From Kitasatospora sp. MBT63 (GTDB lineage Bacteria; Actinomycetota; Actinomycetes; Streptomycetales; Streptomycetaceae): DNA of 34,961 nucleotides. The position numbers and the translations under genes are program-made. The notes beneath the pieces are model-generated. The model did no database searches and was not told the DNA's origin. It worked only from the letters and a program-made list of their open reading frames with translations. The stretch covers positions 34,021 through 68,981 of the forward strand of contig NZ_JAIZ01000294.1 in the NCBI RefSeq assembly GCF_000710465.2, in the 5' to 3' direction. Positions 1 through 9,896 of this stretch are shown one piece after another; positions within the stretch are counted from its first letter, which is position 1; the number at the start of each line of letters is the position of its first letter.

Positions 1-1
1 C

Positions 2-2629
2 CGCGAGGGGCTGGCCGACGCCGTCGTGCGGCGCGACCGCAGCGCCCGGCACCACGAGTCCGCGGTCGACGCCCTCGCCGACCGGCTGCACCGGTGGGCG
101 ACCGCCGACTGCGCCGAACTCCGCATCGCCGACCCCGAGGAGCTCGCCTCCCGGGCCGCCGCCGAGACCGACGTGCTCGCCCTGGTCGAGAGCGCCGCCC
201 GCGCCGCCGAGAGCGACATCACGGCCGCCGAGACCACCGCCCGGGCCGCCCGGGCCGCCGCCCGCGCCCGGCGTGCGCAGACCGCCGCCGAACTGGACGA
301 CGCCGCCGCCGGAGCCGGTGCCCCACCGGCGCCGCCCCGCACCCGCACCGCGGATCGGTCGGCCATGCCGGGTGCACCGCTGTGGCAGCTGCTGGCCTTC
401 CGCCCGGACGTGCCGGCCGCCGACCAGGCCGGCATCGAAGCGGCCCTGGAGGCGGCCGGACTGCTGGACGCGTGGCTCACCCCCGACGGCGGCCTCGCCG
501 TCCCCGGCCACGACACGCTCGCCGACCCGGCATCGGCCACCCCTGCCCCCGGCCGCTCGCTGCTGGACGTCCTGCAGCCCGAACCCGACGGTCCCGTCCC
601 GGCCGACCTGGTCCGGCGGCTGCTCGCCGGCATCGCGTACGGCCCAACCCTCCCCGCGGGCCACCCGGCCGCCGTCGCGGCGGACGGCGGCTGGCGGCTC
701 GCCACGGCCACCGGCAGTTGGACCAAGGACGAGTCCGGCCACATCGGCGCCGTCGCCCGGGCCCGGGCCAGGCAGCGCCGGATCACCGAACTCACCGCCC
801 GGCTGGCCGAGGTGAGCGCCGAGGTTGCCGCGGCCGACGAGCAGCTGCGCGCCCTCGCCGGCCGCCGGCAGCGCCTGGGCGCCGACCTCGCGGCCCGGCC
901 GCACCACCGGGAGGTGGAGCAGCACCGGCGCGCCCGGGAGCGTTCGGAGTCCGAGGTGGGAGCCCGCGAGGACGCCGTCCGCGAGGCCGTCGGACGGCTC
1001 GCCCGGCGCGAGGAGGCGGTCGACGGCGCGTCCCGCAGGCTCGCCGTCACCGCCGCCGAACACGGCCTGCCGGCCGAGCGGGCCGCCCTGGCGTCCGCCG
1101 CCGCCGCCGTCGACGCGCTGCGCGACCACGCCGACATTTGGCTGGACTCCCGGCTCGCCTCGCTGGCGGCCCGCCAGGCCTGGGACGCCGCCCGCGCCCG
1201 GGCCGAGGACTCCCGGGCCGTGGCCGAGGACGGCGAGGCCGAGGCGGACCAGGCCGAGGCCGTCGCCCGGAGCCTGCGCGCGGCGCTCGCCGCGGTCGAG
1301 AGCACCATCGGTGCGGACTACCGCGAGGTGGCCGCCCGGATCAGCGGCCTGCGCACGTCGCTGCGCCGGACCCGCGCCGCGCTCGCGGACGGAACCAGGG
1401 CCTTGATCGCCCTGGAAGGCCGGATCGGCTCACTGGGCACGGCCACCGCCCAGGACGCGGAACGCCGGGACGAGGCGGTGGCCGGGCGCAACGACGCCGC
1501 CCGGCGGTTCCGGCGCCTGTGCGCGCTCGGCTTCCCCGAGGACGCCGGCCGCCCGCTCGCCCTCACCGCCGAGGACGGCACCCGCGCCACCCTCGAAGCG
1601 GCCCGCGAGACCGCCGCCGGCTGGCCGAACCTCCCGCACGGCCCGCGCAATCTCGGCGACGCGCTCAACCGCCTGGCCGAGGCCGTCCACCGGGCCCGCC
1701 AGAGCCTCAGCGCCCGCGCCGACCTCGAACTGGAGGCCGACGAGGACATCCACGTCCTGACCGCCACCGTCGACGGTGTCCGCACCGGCGCCGCGGGCCT
1801 GCTCACCGCCCTTACCGAGGACCGGGACCGCAGCCGCGAGGACATCACCGCCGCCGAACGCGACCTCTTCGACCAGACCCTCACCGGTGACATCCGGCGC
1901 CACCTGGCGTCCCGCATCCGCCAGTCCGGTGAGCTGGTCGAGCGGATGAACGGCCATCTCGAACGGGTCCGCACCGCCTCCCGGGTCGCCGTCCGCCTGG
2001 TCTGGCAGATCCACCCCGACCTTCCCGCCGGCACCAGGACGGCCCGTGAACTCCTGCTCAAGGATCCGGCCAGGATCACCGAGGCCGACCGCGAGGCGCT
2101 GCACGCCTTCTTCCGCGGCCGGATCGAGGAGGCCAGGACCCGCAACACGGCGGCCACCTGGGAGGAGCAGCTGGCCGAGGTGCTCGACTACACGGCCTGG
2201 CACCAGTTCGTCGTCAAGCTGGACCGGGCCAACGGCGCCGGCTGGCAGCTGCTCACCAAGAAGCTGCACGGCGCGCTCTCCGGCGGCGAGAAGGCCATCG
2301 CGCTCCACCTGCCGCTGTTCGCCGCCGTCGCCGCCCACTACGAGGCGGTCCCGGAGTCCCCGCGGCTGATCCTGCTCGACGAGGTCTTCGTCGGCGTCGA
2401 CACGGTCAACCGCGGCCAGGTCTTCGGCCTGCTGGCGGCGCTCGACCTCGACCTGGTGCTCACCTCCGACCACGAGTGGGGCACCTACCGGGAACTCCCC
2501 GGCATCGCCGTCCACCAGCTGATCACCGGGACCGACGGCGACGACGCCGTCACCAGCGCCCGGTTCACCTGGACCGGCGCCGACCTGGTGCCGGACGAGG
2601 ACGTCCCGGGCCCCGCGGCGGTGGGATGA
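2..2629 (+). CDS. jetC: SMC/SbcC-like ATPase, TIGR02680 type (Wadjet JetC), 5'-truncated by window edge
   Basis: The frame is open from base 2, so the start and the Walker A half lie outside the window; a GTG at 26 is only an internal codon. About 875 residues are visible. Most of it is Ala/Glu/Arg-rich and helical, as expected of an SMC-type coiled coil, with a less charged segment near the left end. The C-terminal ATPase half has the ABC signature ALSGGEKAIAL (about 2271-2303) and Walker B LILLDEVFVGVD (about 2366-2401), followed by a D-loop and LVLTSDHEWGTY. In the family (TIGR02680) this protein is the SMC-like motor of a four-gene cassette assigned to type II Wadjet, which restricts plasmids by loop extrusion and DNA cleavage. 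The next gene overlaps it by ATGA and is the matching Toprim partner, which supports the call. A solitary SbcC-like repair ATPase is the alternative. Confidence 0.85.
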   Translation, partial: REGLADAVVRRDRSARHHESAVDALADRLHRWATADCAELRIADPEELASRAAAETDVLALVESAARAAESDITAAETTARAARAAARARRAQTAAELDDAAAGAGAPPAPPRTRTADRSAMPGAPLWQLLAFRPDVPAADQAGIEAALEAAGLLDAWLTPDGGLAVPGHDTLADPASATPAPGRSLLDVLQPEPDGPVPADLVRRLLAGIAYGPTLPAGHPAAVAADGGWRLATATGSWTKDESGHIGAVARARARQRRITELTARLAEVSAEVAAADEQLRALAGRRQRLGADLAARPHHREVEQHRRARERSESEVGAREDAVREAVGRLARREEAVDGASRRLAVTAAEHGLPAERAALASAAAAVDALRDHADIWLDSRLASLAARQAWDAARARAEDSRAVAEDGEAEADQAEAVARSLRAALAAVESTIGADYREVAARISGLRTSLRRTRAALADGTRALIALEGRIGSLGTATAQDAERRDEAVAGRNDAARRFRRLCALGFPEDAGRPLALTAEDGTRATLEAARETAAGWPNLPHGPRNLGDALNRLAEAVHRARQSLSARADLELEADEDIHVLTATVDGVRTGAAGLLTALTEDRDRSREDITAAERDLFDQTLTGDIRRHLASRIRQSGELVERMNGHLERVRTASRVAVRLVWQIHPDLPAGTRTARELLLKDPARITEADREALHAFFRGRIEEARTRNTAATWEEQLAEVLDYTAWHQFVVKLDRANGAGWQLLTKKLHGALSGGEKAIALHLPLFAAVAAHYEAVPESPRLILLDEVFVGVDTVNRGQVFGLLAALDLDLVLTSDHEWGTYRELPGIAVHQLITGTDGDDAVTSARFTWTGADLVPDEDVPGPAAVG

Positions 2630-3855
2630 CCGGCCGCCACCCGCTCGACCTCCCGGCGCTGCGGCCGCTGTGGCGGGCCGTCCACGACCGCCTCTCGGCC
2701 GGGCGGCCGGTCGGCCGGATACGGGTCGGGCCGCTCGACGAGGCCGGCCGCGAGGCCCTGGCCGACCTCCTCGGGCTCGACCGGCTCCCCGGAGCCGAGC
2801 CGACGATCCCCCTGGCGAGGCTGGAGACCGCGGTGGCGGACGCCTGCGGCCGGCCGGTCCGGGAGGTGGTGGCCGCCATCCTCGGGCCGGTCGGCGACCG
2901 GGCCGCCGACCGCGAACGCGAGGCGGGCCGCCGCGCCGCGGTCTGGGACTGGCTGGCCGGCCACGAGGTGGTCACGGCGCAGCCCGTGCTGCTGGAGTGG
3001 GCGGCCCAGCTGCGAGGGCACGGCCTGATCGACGGCTCACCCGAGCGGACCCGCGGTCTGCTGACCGCCGCGCTGACCGTCCTGGCGGCGGTCCCGGCCG
3101 ACGGCGAACCGCTCCCGGTCCTCGCCGCCCGGCTGCTCGACGGCGACTCCCACGCCCTCGACGACGGGACCAGGCTGTCCTCCCTGGTGCTGCGGGCGCT
3201 GGCCGTGCTGTACGGCACCGGCGTGCCCGAGGACGCCGCCGCCCGGCGCGCGCTCTGGAGCCGGGCCGGCGTCACCGACGACGAACTCTCCGCCACGGTG
3301 CTCGCCGCCGGCCTCCGGCTGCCCGGCGACGGGCCGCTCGCGCGGACCGCCCGGATCTGCGCCGAAGCCGGACACCCCGTCAGCCTGACCCTCGCCCAAC
3401 TGCGCTCGCCCGGGCCGCTCGGCGGCCTCGGCGGGCCGGTGCACCTCACCGAGAATCCCAGCGTGCTCGCCCTCGCGCTGCGCCGCTTCGGCCCGTCCTG
3501 CCCGCCGGTGGTCTGCACCTCCGGCTGGCCCAACACCGCCGTCGTCCACCTGCTGCACCTGCTCGCCGACCGCGGCGCGGCGCTGCGCCACCACGGTGAC
3601 TTCGACGGCGAGGGCATCCGGATCGCCGCCCACGTCCTGGCCCGGACCGGCGCGGCCCCCTGGCGGATGACCGCCGCCGACTACCGGGCGGCCGTGACCC
3701 GGGTCCCCGCCGGCCCCGACCCCGGGCGCCTCACCCCCGCCCCGTGGGACCGGGACCTGGTCGACGCGATGGCCGAACTGCGCACCGCGGTGGTCGAGGA
3801 GGTGGTCGCCGACGAGCTGATGGCGGACCTGGCGCGCCAGGTCCGCCCACGGTGA
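2626..3855 (+). CDS. jetD: DUF3323/DUF2399 Toprim-domain protein, TIGR02679 type (Wadjet JetD nuclease)
   Basis: 409 residues. The start is the ATG of the ATGA overlap with the upstream ATPase, so the two are translationally coupled. The N-terminal half resembles DUF3323. The C-terminal half has the Toprim-like DUF2399 signature: an acidic residue in HLTENPSVLAL (E276) and the DxD motif in HHGDFDGEGIRIAAHV (D325, D327), the expected metal-binding residues. In Wadjet systems JetD is the topoisomerase VI-like nuclease that cuts the plasmid trapped by the JetABC motor. All three acidic positions are present, so it looks catalytically intact. Its length is usual for the family and it is the last gene of the cassette: the next gene is convergent, 20 bp away. 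Gene order ATPase then Toprim protein agrees with the known DUF2397-DUF2398-TIGR02680-TIGR02679 order. Confidence 0.85.
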   Translation: MTGRHPLDLPALRPLWRAVHDRLSAGRPVGRIRVGPLDEAGREALADLLGLDRLPGAEPTIPLARLETAVADACGRPVREVVAAILGPVGDRAADREREAGRRAAVWDWLAGHEVVTAQPVLLEWAAQLRGHGLIDGSPERTRGLLTAALTVLAAVPADGEPLPVLAARLLDGDSHALDDGTRLSSLVLRALAVLYGTGVPEDAAARRALWSRAGVTDDELSATVLAAGLRLPGDGPLARTARICAEAGHPVSLTLAQLRSPGPLGGLGGPVHLTENPSVLALALRRFGPSCPPVVCTSGWPNTAVVHLLHLLADRGAALRHHGDFDGEGIRIAAHVLARTGAAPWRMTAADYRAAVTRVPAGPDPGRLTPAPWDRDLVDAMAELRTAVVEEVVADELMADLARQVRPR

Positions 3856-3875
3856 GGGTCCGTACCGCGCAGGGG

Positions 3876-4709
3876 TCAGCGCAGCCCGGCGAAGAGGTCG
3901 TTCTCCGGCGTCGTGGCGCCGGTGGTGTCCCGGACCCGGACGAAGGTCTCCACGCCCATCAGCTCGGTGAACCGCTCCTTGCCCATCTTGAGGAAGAAGA
4001 TGTTCTCGCCCTGGCTGGCGTGCGCGGCCAGCGCGTCGAACTTCTGGCCGCCGAACGCGGTGGTGTCCACCCAGGTGGTGATCTCCTCGTCGGGGAGGCC
4101 GATCTCGGCCAGCGCGGCGGTCTCCGCCGGGTCCGGCTCCGGCCGGCCCTCGCCGAACTCCTGCATGACCTCACCGAAGCGCTGCATCATCGAGCGCGGC
4201 GCGGTCGTCCAGTACACCTTCGGCGTCAGATCGGTCAGCTCGAGCGCCGCCATGGTGATGCGGTTCGCCTGGATGTGGTCGGGGTGGCCGTAGAACCCGT
4301 TCTCGTCGTACGTCACGACCACGTCGGGCCGGTGACGCCGCATCAGTTCGGCCAGCCGGGCGGCGCCCTCCGCCACGGGCGTCCGCCAGAACGACCCGGG
4401 GGCGTCGTTGGCCGCCCAGCCCATCATCCCGGAGTCGGCGTACTCCAACAGCTCCAGGTGATCGACCTTCAGGATCTCGCAGCTCGCCTCGAGTTCCTCG
4501 CGACGCATCGCGACGACGGCCGCCGGATCGTGCGCGGGCTCGCCCGGCTTGACGCCCCCCGGTCCGTCGCCGCAGCCGCCGTCGGTACACGTGACCAGGA
4601 CCGTGCGGATGCCCTCGGCCGCGTACCGCGCCAGGACGCCCCCGGTCCCGGTGGCCTCGTCGTCGGGGTGCGCGTGTACCGCCATCAGCGTCAGGGGCCG
4701 TTCAACCAT
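3876..4709 (-). CDS. PIG-L family deacetylase (MshB/Mca-like zinc amidase)
   Basis: 277 residues from the ATG at 4709. An in-frame ATG exists at 4733, but the one at 4709 has GAGGA eight bases upstream (4718-4722). Zinc site motifs are HPDDE (residues 14-18) and GHPDH (141-145), the AHPDDE and HPDH signatures of the PIG-L/LmbE fold; the Asp of the first motif would be the general base. In actinomycetes this family includes MshB (deacetylates GlcNAc-inositol in mycothiol synthesis) and Mca (cleaves mycothiol S-conjugates), and also many N-acetylglucosaminyl deacetylases of secondary metabolism. I cannot decide between them. It lies downstream of a CatR-like Fur regulator on the same strand (160 bp gap with a small hairpin), so a thiol/oxidative-stress role is attractive but only inferred. 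Confidence 0.82.
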   Translation of the reverse strand: MVERPLTLMAVHAHPDDEATGTGGVLARYAAEGIRTVLVTCTDGGCGDGPGGVKPGEPAHDPAAVVAMRREELEASCEILKVDHLELLEYADSGMMGWAANDAPGSFWRTPVAEGAARLAELMRRHRPDVVVTYDENGFYGHPDHIQANRITMAALELTDLTPKVYWTTAPRSMMQRFGEVMQEFGEGRPEPDPAETAALAEIGLPDEEITTWVDTTAFGGQKFDALAAHASQGENIFFLKMGKERFTELMGVETFVRVRDTTGATTPENDLFAGLR

Positions 4710-4854
4710 GAAATCCATCCTCGGGTTCGACATGTGCTCGGGCCACAGTCTGCGGCAGCCGGGCCGGCGGCCGCCCCGAATCCCGGGCGCCCTCGCCGTA
4801 GTTCTGCGTTCCGGGCACCTGAACCACCGGGGACGGAGGAAGATTCCCGGCCCC

Positions 4855-4870
4855 GCGCGCGTCCGCGCGC
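4855..4870 (-). terminator. Candidate GC hairpin after the Fur-family gene
   Basis: GCGCGC (4855-4860), GTCC loop, GCGCGC (4865-4870) forms a 6-bp stem that begins exactly at the TAG stop of the regulator. There is no T-run. The segment 4710-4869 otherwise shows no gene. Confidence 0.35.
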
Positions 4871-5280
4871 TACGCGCAGGCCGGGCACAGCCCCCGGTAG
4901 GTGACCTCGACCCCGGAGAGGGTGAAGCCGAAGCGCTCCTCGGCCGGGAGGTCGGCCAGCGGGCTGCCGGTGGGGTGGACGTCGCGGATGGTGCCGCAGC
5001 CGGAGCAGACCAGGTGCTGGTGCGGGTGGTGCGCGTTGGGGTCGTAGCGGCGGGCGCGGCCGTCGGTGGAGACCTCCATGACCTCGCCGAGGGAGACCAG
5101 TTCGCCGAGGGTGTTGTAGACGGTCGCCCGGGAGATCTCCGGCAGCCGCTGGGCCGCGCGGGCGTGCACCTCGTCGGCGGTGAGGTGGACGTGGTCGCCG
5201 TCGAGGACCTCCGCTACGACACGCCGCTGGGAGGTCATCCGCCAGCCGCGTTCGCGCAGTCGCGCCAGTAGGTCACTCAT
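4870..5280 (-). CDS. Fur family transcriptional regulator, CatR/PerR-like
   Basis: 136 residues, the usual Fur-family length. The start ATG at 5280 has AGGTGA about six bases upstream. The N-terminal winged helix includes RGWRMTSQRRVVAEVL (residues 11-26) and the recognition helix region SRATVYNTLGEL (50-61). The C-terminal dimerisation part carries the His cluster HHPHQH (84-89), C92/C95 and CPAC (C132/C135), i.e. a structural Zn(Cys)4 site plus a regulatory metal site. The sequence is closer in style to peroxide-sensing CatR/PerR proteins than to Zur or Nur. It is divergent from katG, separated by 415 bp, so it probably represses katG and itself under reducing conditions and releases them when oxidised by peroxide; this role is inferred from context. 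Confidence 0.9.
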   Translation of the reverse strand: MSDLLARLRERGWRMTSQRRVVAEVLDGDHVHLTADEVHARAAQRLPEISRATVYNTLGELVSLGEVMEVSTDGRARRYDPNAHHPHQHLVCSGCGTIRDVHPTGSPLADLPAEERFGFTLSGVEVTYRGLCPACA

Positions 5281-5316
5281 ATCGCTTCACCTATTCAGGA
5301 TCATGGGGGTGTCCGG

Positions 5317-5350
5317 AGTTTATCAGCGGGTGTCTCGGGTCCGATCGGAT
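5317..5350 (-). promoter_or_regulatory. Candidate promoter/operator of the Fur-family gene
   Basis: On the minus strand a TAAACT box (5322-5317) could be a -10 about 35 bp before the ATG. A perfect palindrome TCCGATCGGA (5340-5349) lies where the -35 would be. No good -35 hexamer is visible, so a repressor site is as likely as a core element. A nearly identical palindrome occurs at 32992-33003. Confidence 0.3.
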
Positions 5351-5368
5351 GTGAGTCTGGTGTCCTTC

Positions 5369-5397
5369 TTGACTTGGATCCTGTCCATCGTAGGATC
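5369..5397 (+). promoter_or_regulatory. Sigma-70 (HrdB)-type promoter with embedded inverted repeat, upstream of the fur remnant and katG
   Basis: TTGACT (5369-5374), 16-bp spacer, TAGGAT (5391-5396): a near-consensus vegetative promoter. A perfect inverted repeat GATCCT-N9-AGGATC (5377-5382 / 5392-5397) covers the spacer and the -10, the position expected for a repressor such as a Fur-family protein. Transcription would begin near 5403 and reach katG after about 290 nt, through the remnant ORF at 5453. Confidence 0.65.
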
Positions 5398-5452
5398 GGT
5401 TCCGGTGATAGCCAAGGGACGGGTTGACCCCGGAACGGTAGGAGAGAGCGAC

Positions 5453-5671
5453 GTGACGGCCACCGCCGAGGAGCGTTGCGGTGCCGGCCTTCGGGTGACG
5501 GGTACCCGTGTCGCGCTGCCCGGAGCCGTCCGTGACGGCGGCCGCGCCGGCTCCGCCGGACCGATCCCGCCGGCCGCCCGGCCCGGTTCGAGGGGAGCGC
5601 CGGGGCCGGCTGTGCCGTACCCGCCGGCGCCGGTGTCCGGGCCCACCACCAGCACTTCCTTAGCATCGTGA
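5453..5671 (+). pseudogene. Probable decayed furA remnant in the katG leader
   Basis: A GTG at 5453 follows a good Shine-Dalgarno (AGGAGAG, 5440-5446, 6-nt spacing), and 72 codons run to a stop at 5671. The first 30 residues contain GLRVTGTRVALPGAVRDGG, which resembles the FurA N-terminus pattern LRVTxPRVAVLEAV of the furA genes that precede katG/catC in mycobacteria and streptomycetes. After that the ORF becomes Pro/Gly/Ala-rich with no Fur features. In another frame, around 5612-5648, VRAHHQH is weakly like the VGDNHHH metal motif. A full FurA gene would need about 420 nt, so a deletion plus frameshift is likely. Promoter and ribosome site seem retained. Alternatives are an unrelated small leader peptide or a fortuitous ORF. 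Confidence 0.5.
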
Positions 5672-7921
<2,250 letters not shown>

Positions 7922-7933
7922 TCCCGTCCACGG

Positions 7934-7967
7934 CGTCCGGGCCGGTCCGCACGGACCGGCCCGGACG
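7934..7967. terminator. Strong bidirectional terminator-type hairpin between katG and 7994
   Basis: A perfect inverted repeat: arm CGTCCGGGCCGGTCCG (7934-7949), two-base centre CA, matching arm 7952-7967. The realistic fold is a 15-bp stem with a four-base loop. It lies between two convergent genes and would serve both. There is no long T-run, as usual in streptomycetes. Confidence 0.75.
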
Positions 7968-7993
7968 GCCGCCGTTTCCCGCCACCGGGGCCC

Positions 7994-8767
7994 TCAGCGC
8001 GGCTCCTCGCGCCGCCCGGCGGGCTCCTGGCCGAGCAGGGCCGCGACGGTGTCGCGCGGGCTCCGGTTGCGGCCCGCCTTCGGCACCAGCCGGGCCGGGT
8101 CGGCCGAGTCGCGGACGAAGGCGTGCAGCCGTTCCCGGTGGGCGGCCAGCACGAGGTCGGTCCGCTCCCCGGCGATCTCCGCCGAACCGTCGGTCGTGTA
8201 GTGGACGGCGGTCAGCAGCGCGGAGCGCTCGGCCGCGGCGAGGACGGCGTCGGCGTCGAGCGCCGCGTCGGACGGCGCCCAGGGCCCCTGCGGCAGCCAA
8301 TCGGCGACGATCCGCAGCGTCTCCTCCAGGGTGCGCAGCGACAGTTCGTGGACCCCGAGCGCGTCGATCCGCACCATCAGGCAGATCCGCTCCGGCTGGG
8401 GCAGGACGAGGACGCGCCACGGCTCGCCCGGCCGGGCGCCGGTGATCCGCGCGTCCAGCACCATCCGGGCCCGCCGCTGGAAGGTCACGGCGATGCCGAG
8501 GTCGCCGCGGACCTGGATCTGGTCCGCGCCGGAGCCGGGCACCAGGAGCTGCCGGGCGGCGAGCGAGCGGACCGCCTCGGCCAGCACCTCGTCCGCGGGG
8601 CGGGCCTCCAGGAAGTCCACCACCGCGTCCACCACGGTCAGTTCGGCGCTGGTGTAGGCGCCGAGCGGGACCGCTCCGGTGTGCACCAGGCCCACCACCG
8701 CCGTGACCAGTCCCTCCGGGACCGAGACGGATCCCGCCTGCGGCTCGTGGCCGTCGCTCTCGGTCAC
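7994..8767 (-). CDS. Unrecognised protein, second gene of a coupled pair
   Basis: 257 residues from GTG at 8767, chosen because its GTGA overlaps the stop of the upstream gene (8764-8766). No family is recognised. It has an acidic Gly/Ser N-terminus, then a mixed alpha/beta region with a strand-like stretch WRVLVLPQPERICLMVRID, an amphipathic helix LRTLEETLRIVADWL and a charged C-terminal tail with RNRSPRDTVAALLGQEP. No signal peptide, membrane segment or catalytic motif is obvious, so it is probably a cytoplasmic soluble protein. Tight coupling to the next gene upstream suggests that the two products act together or as a complex. Confidence 0.75.
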   Translation of the reverse strand: MTESDGHEPQAGSVSVPEGLVTAVVGLVHTGAVPLGAYTSAELTVVDAVVDFLEARPADEVLAEAVRSLAARQLLVPGSGADQIQVRGDLGIAVTFQRRARMVLDARITGARPGEPWRVLVLPQPERICLMVRIDALGVHELSLRTLEETLRIVADWLPQGPWAPSDAALDADAVLAAAERSALLTAVHYTTDGSAEIAGERTDLVLAAHRERLHAFVRDSADPARLVPKAGRNRSPRDTVAALLGQEPAGRREEPR

Positions 8768-9654
8768 CGGTCCTCCCGGGTCGGGCGCGTCCCGGGCGGC
8801 GGCTGCTCGCCGGGGGTGAACAGGATCCGGGCGGCGGGCGGCAGCGGCGCCTCGCTGATCCACACCTGCGAGTTGCCGAACAGCCCGCGCCCGGCGCGGT
8901 CGGACAGGGTCTCGCCGAGCTCGTCCGAGGGGTCGGCCAGCTCCGGTGGCGGGAACCGGACGGCCAGGTCCGCGGAGGCCGAGGTGGTGTCGTCGTCGGC
9001 CTCGATCCGCCGCAGTGCGACGGCCAGCGCGCGGGAGACGGCCGGCGCCAGCTCGGTCGGGGCGGTGACGGCGGGGGAGAGGTACATCGGCCGCCGCTCG
9101 GTGACCCGGGACAGCCCCCAGGGGCCGACGTTGCTGCGGGTGACCCGGTAGACCACGTAGTCCATCAGGTGCCGGACGTCGTCCAGGGTCGGCAGCTTGC
9201 GCGCGCCGAACGCGGCCGGGGTCTTCTCCAGCTGCAGCCAGGTGCCGGTCGCGGTGCGGCCGTGCAGCTTCTCGCGGACCACCAGGCCGCGCATGCCGAT
9301 GTCGGGGTAGCGGGTCTTGTCGATGTCGCGGTGGTGGCTGGAGATCCGCCGGTGGCTCACCTCGGGGAACAGCCAGGTCTCGTACAGCCGCGGGTCGTCG
9401 ACCAGGACGTGGCCGCCGCACAGCACGTCGTGCAGCTGCGGGACCTGCAGGCCGTTGCCCTCCAGGTCGGCCAGGATCGCGGCCTCCTGGGGGCTGAGGC
9501 CCGCGGCGGCGGCGAGCAGGCCCTTGCGGTAGGTGCCGTTCTGCGCGGTCAGCTGGATCAGGATGCGGACCCGGTCGCGGGTCTCCTGCGTCCGGCGCTC
9601 GCGCTCCGCCCGCTCGGCGCGGCGTCTGCGGCGGCGTCCCTGTCCACTGGCCAT
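8764..9654 (-). CDS. Unrecognised protein with Arg-rich N-terminus, first gene of a coupled pair
   Basis: 296 residues from ATG at 9654. An in-frame ATG upstream at 9774 would add a low-complexity Pro/Ala/Arg stretch and is unlikely. No clear Shine-Dalgarno is seen and translation may be leaderless. The first 25 residues are very basic (GRRRRRRAERAERERR), possibly nucleic-acid or membrane binding. A helix-turn-helix-like stretch follows (YRKGLLAAAAGLSPQEAAILADL). The middle has conspicuous conserved-looking segments SHHRDIDKTRYPDIGMRG and YVVYRVTRSNVGPWGLSRV, and the end has GNSQVWISEAPLPPAARI. I do not recognise the family. It shares its divergent promoter region with the MFS gene. Confidence 0.75.
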   Translation of the reverse strand: MASGQGRRRRRRAERAERERRTQETRDRVRILIQLTAQNGTYRKGLLAAAAGLSPQEAAILADLEGNGLQVPQLHDVLCGGHVLVDDPRLYETWLFPEVSHRRISSHHRDIDKTRYPDIGMRGLVVREKLHGRTATGTWLQLEKTPAAFGARKLPTLDDVRHLMDYVVYRVTRSNVGPWGLSRVTERRPMYLSPAVTAPTELAPAVSRALAVALRRIEADDDTTSASADLAVRFPPPELADPSDELGETLSDRAGRGLFGNSQVWISEAPLPPAARILFTPGEQPPPGTRPTREDR

Positions 9655-9695
9655 GGGATTCAGTACAGCACCGGCGGGGGGAGCCCGCGCCCGAG

Positions 9696-9709
9696 GCCGT
9701 GCGCACGGC
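9696..9709. promoter_or_regulatory. 14-bp perfect palindrome in the divergent 9655-9896 region
   Basis: GCCGTGCGCACGGC is perfectly self-complementary. A partial copy (GGCGCACGGCC) follows within 10 bp. It could be an operator for the minus-strand pair or for the transporter, but GC-rich palindromes arise easily by chance. Confidence 0.3.
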
Positions 9710-9844
9710 TGGGCGCACGGCCGGGCGGTGGCGCCCGGTGTGCCCGGCGGGGGAGCCCGGGGCGCGGCGGGCACGGGCCGGGCCGCGCTGACCCGTTCGG
9801 GTGCCGTCCCCGCGGAACAGGTGGGCCGCGGGGCGTCCGTTCCC

Positions 9845-9873
9845 TTGGCAGCGCCGGGGCAGGCCCCTACACT
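9845..9873 (+). promoter_or_regulatory. Sigma-70-type promoter for the MFS transporter
   Basis: TTGGCA (9845-9850), 17-bp spacer, TACACT (9868-9873). The predicted start near 9880 leaves a 15-20 nt leader before the ATG at 9897. Confidence 0.6.
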
Positions 9874-9896
9874 CAGGCCGAACGCGAGCCAAGCTC

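Noticed and set aside
94..1890. Long Arg/Pro/Gly-rich ORF in another frame of the ATPase gene
   Set aside because: Composition is that of a shifted frame in GC-rich DNA, and the overlapping frame has clear ABC motifs.
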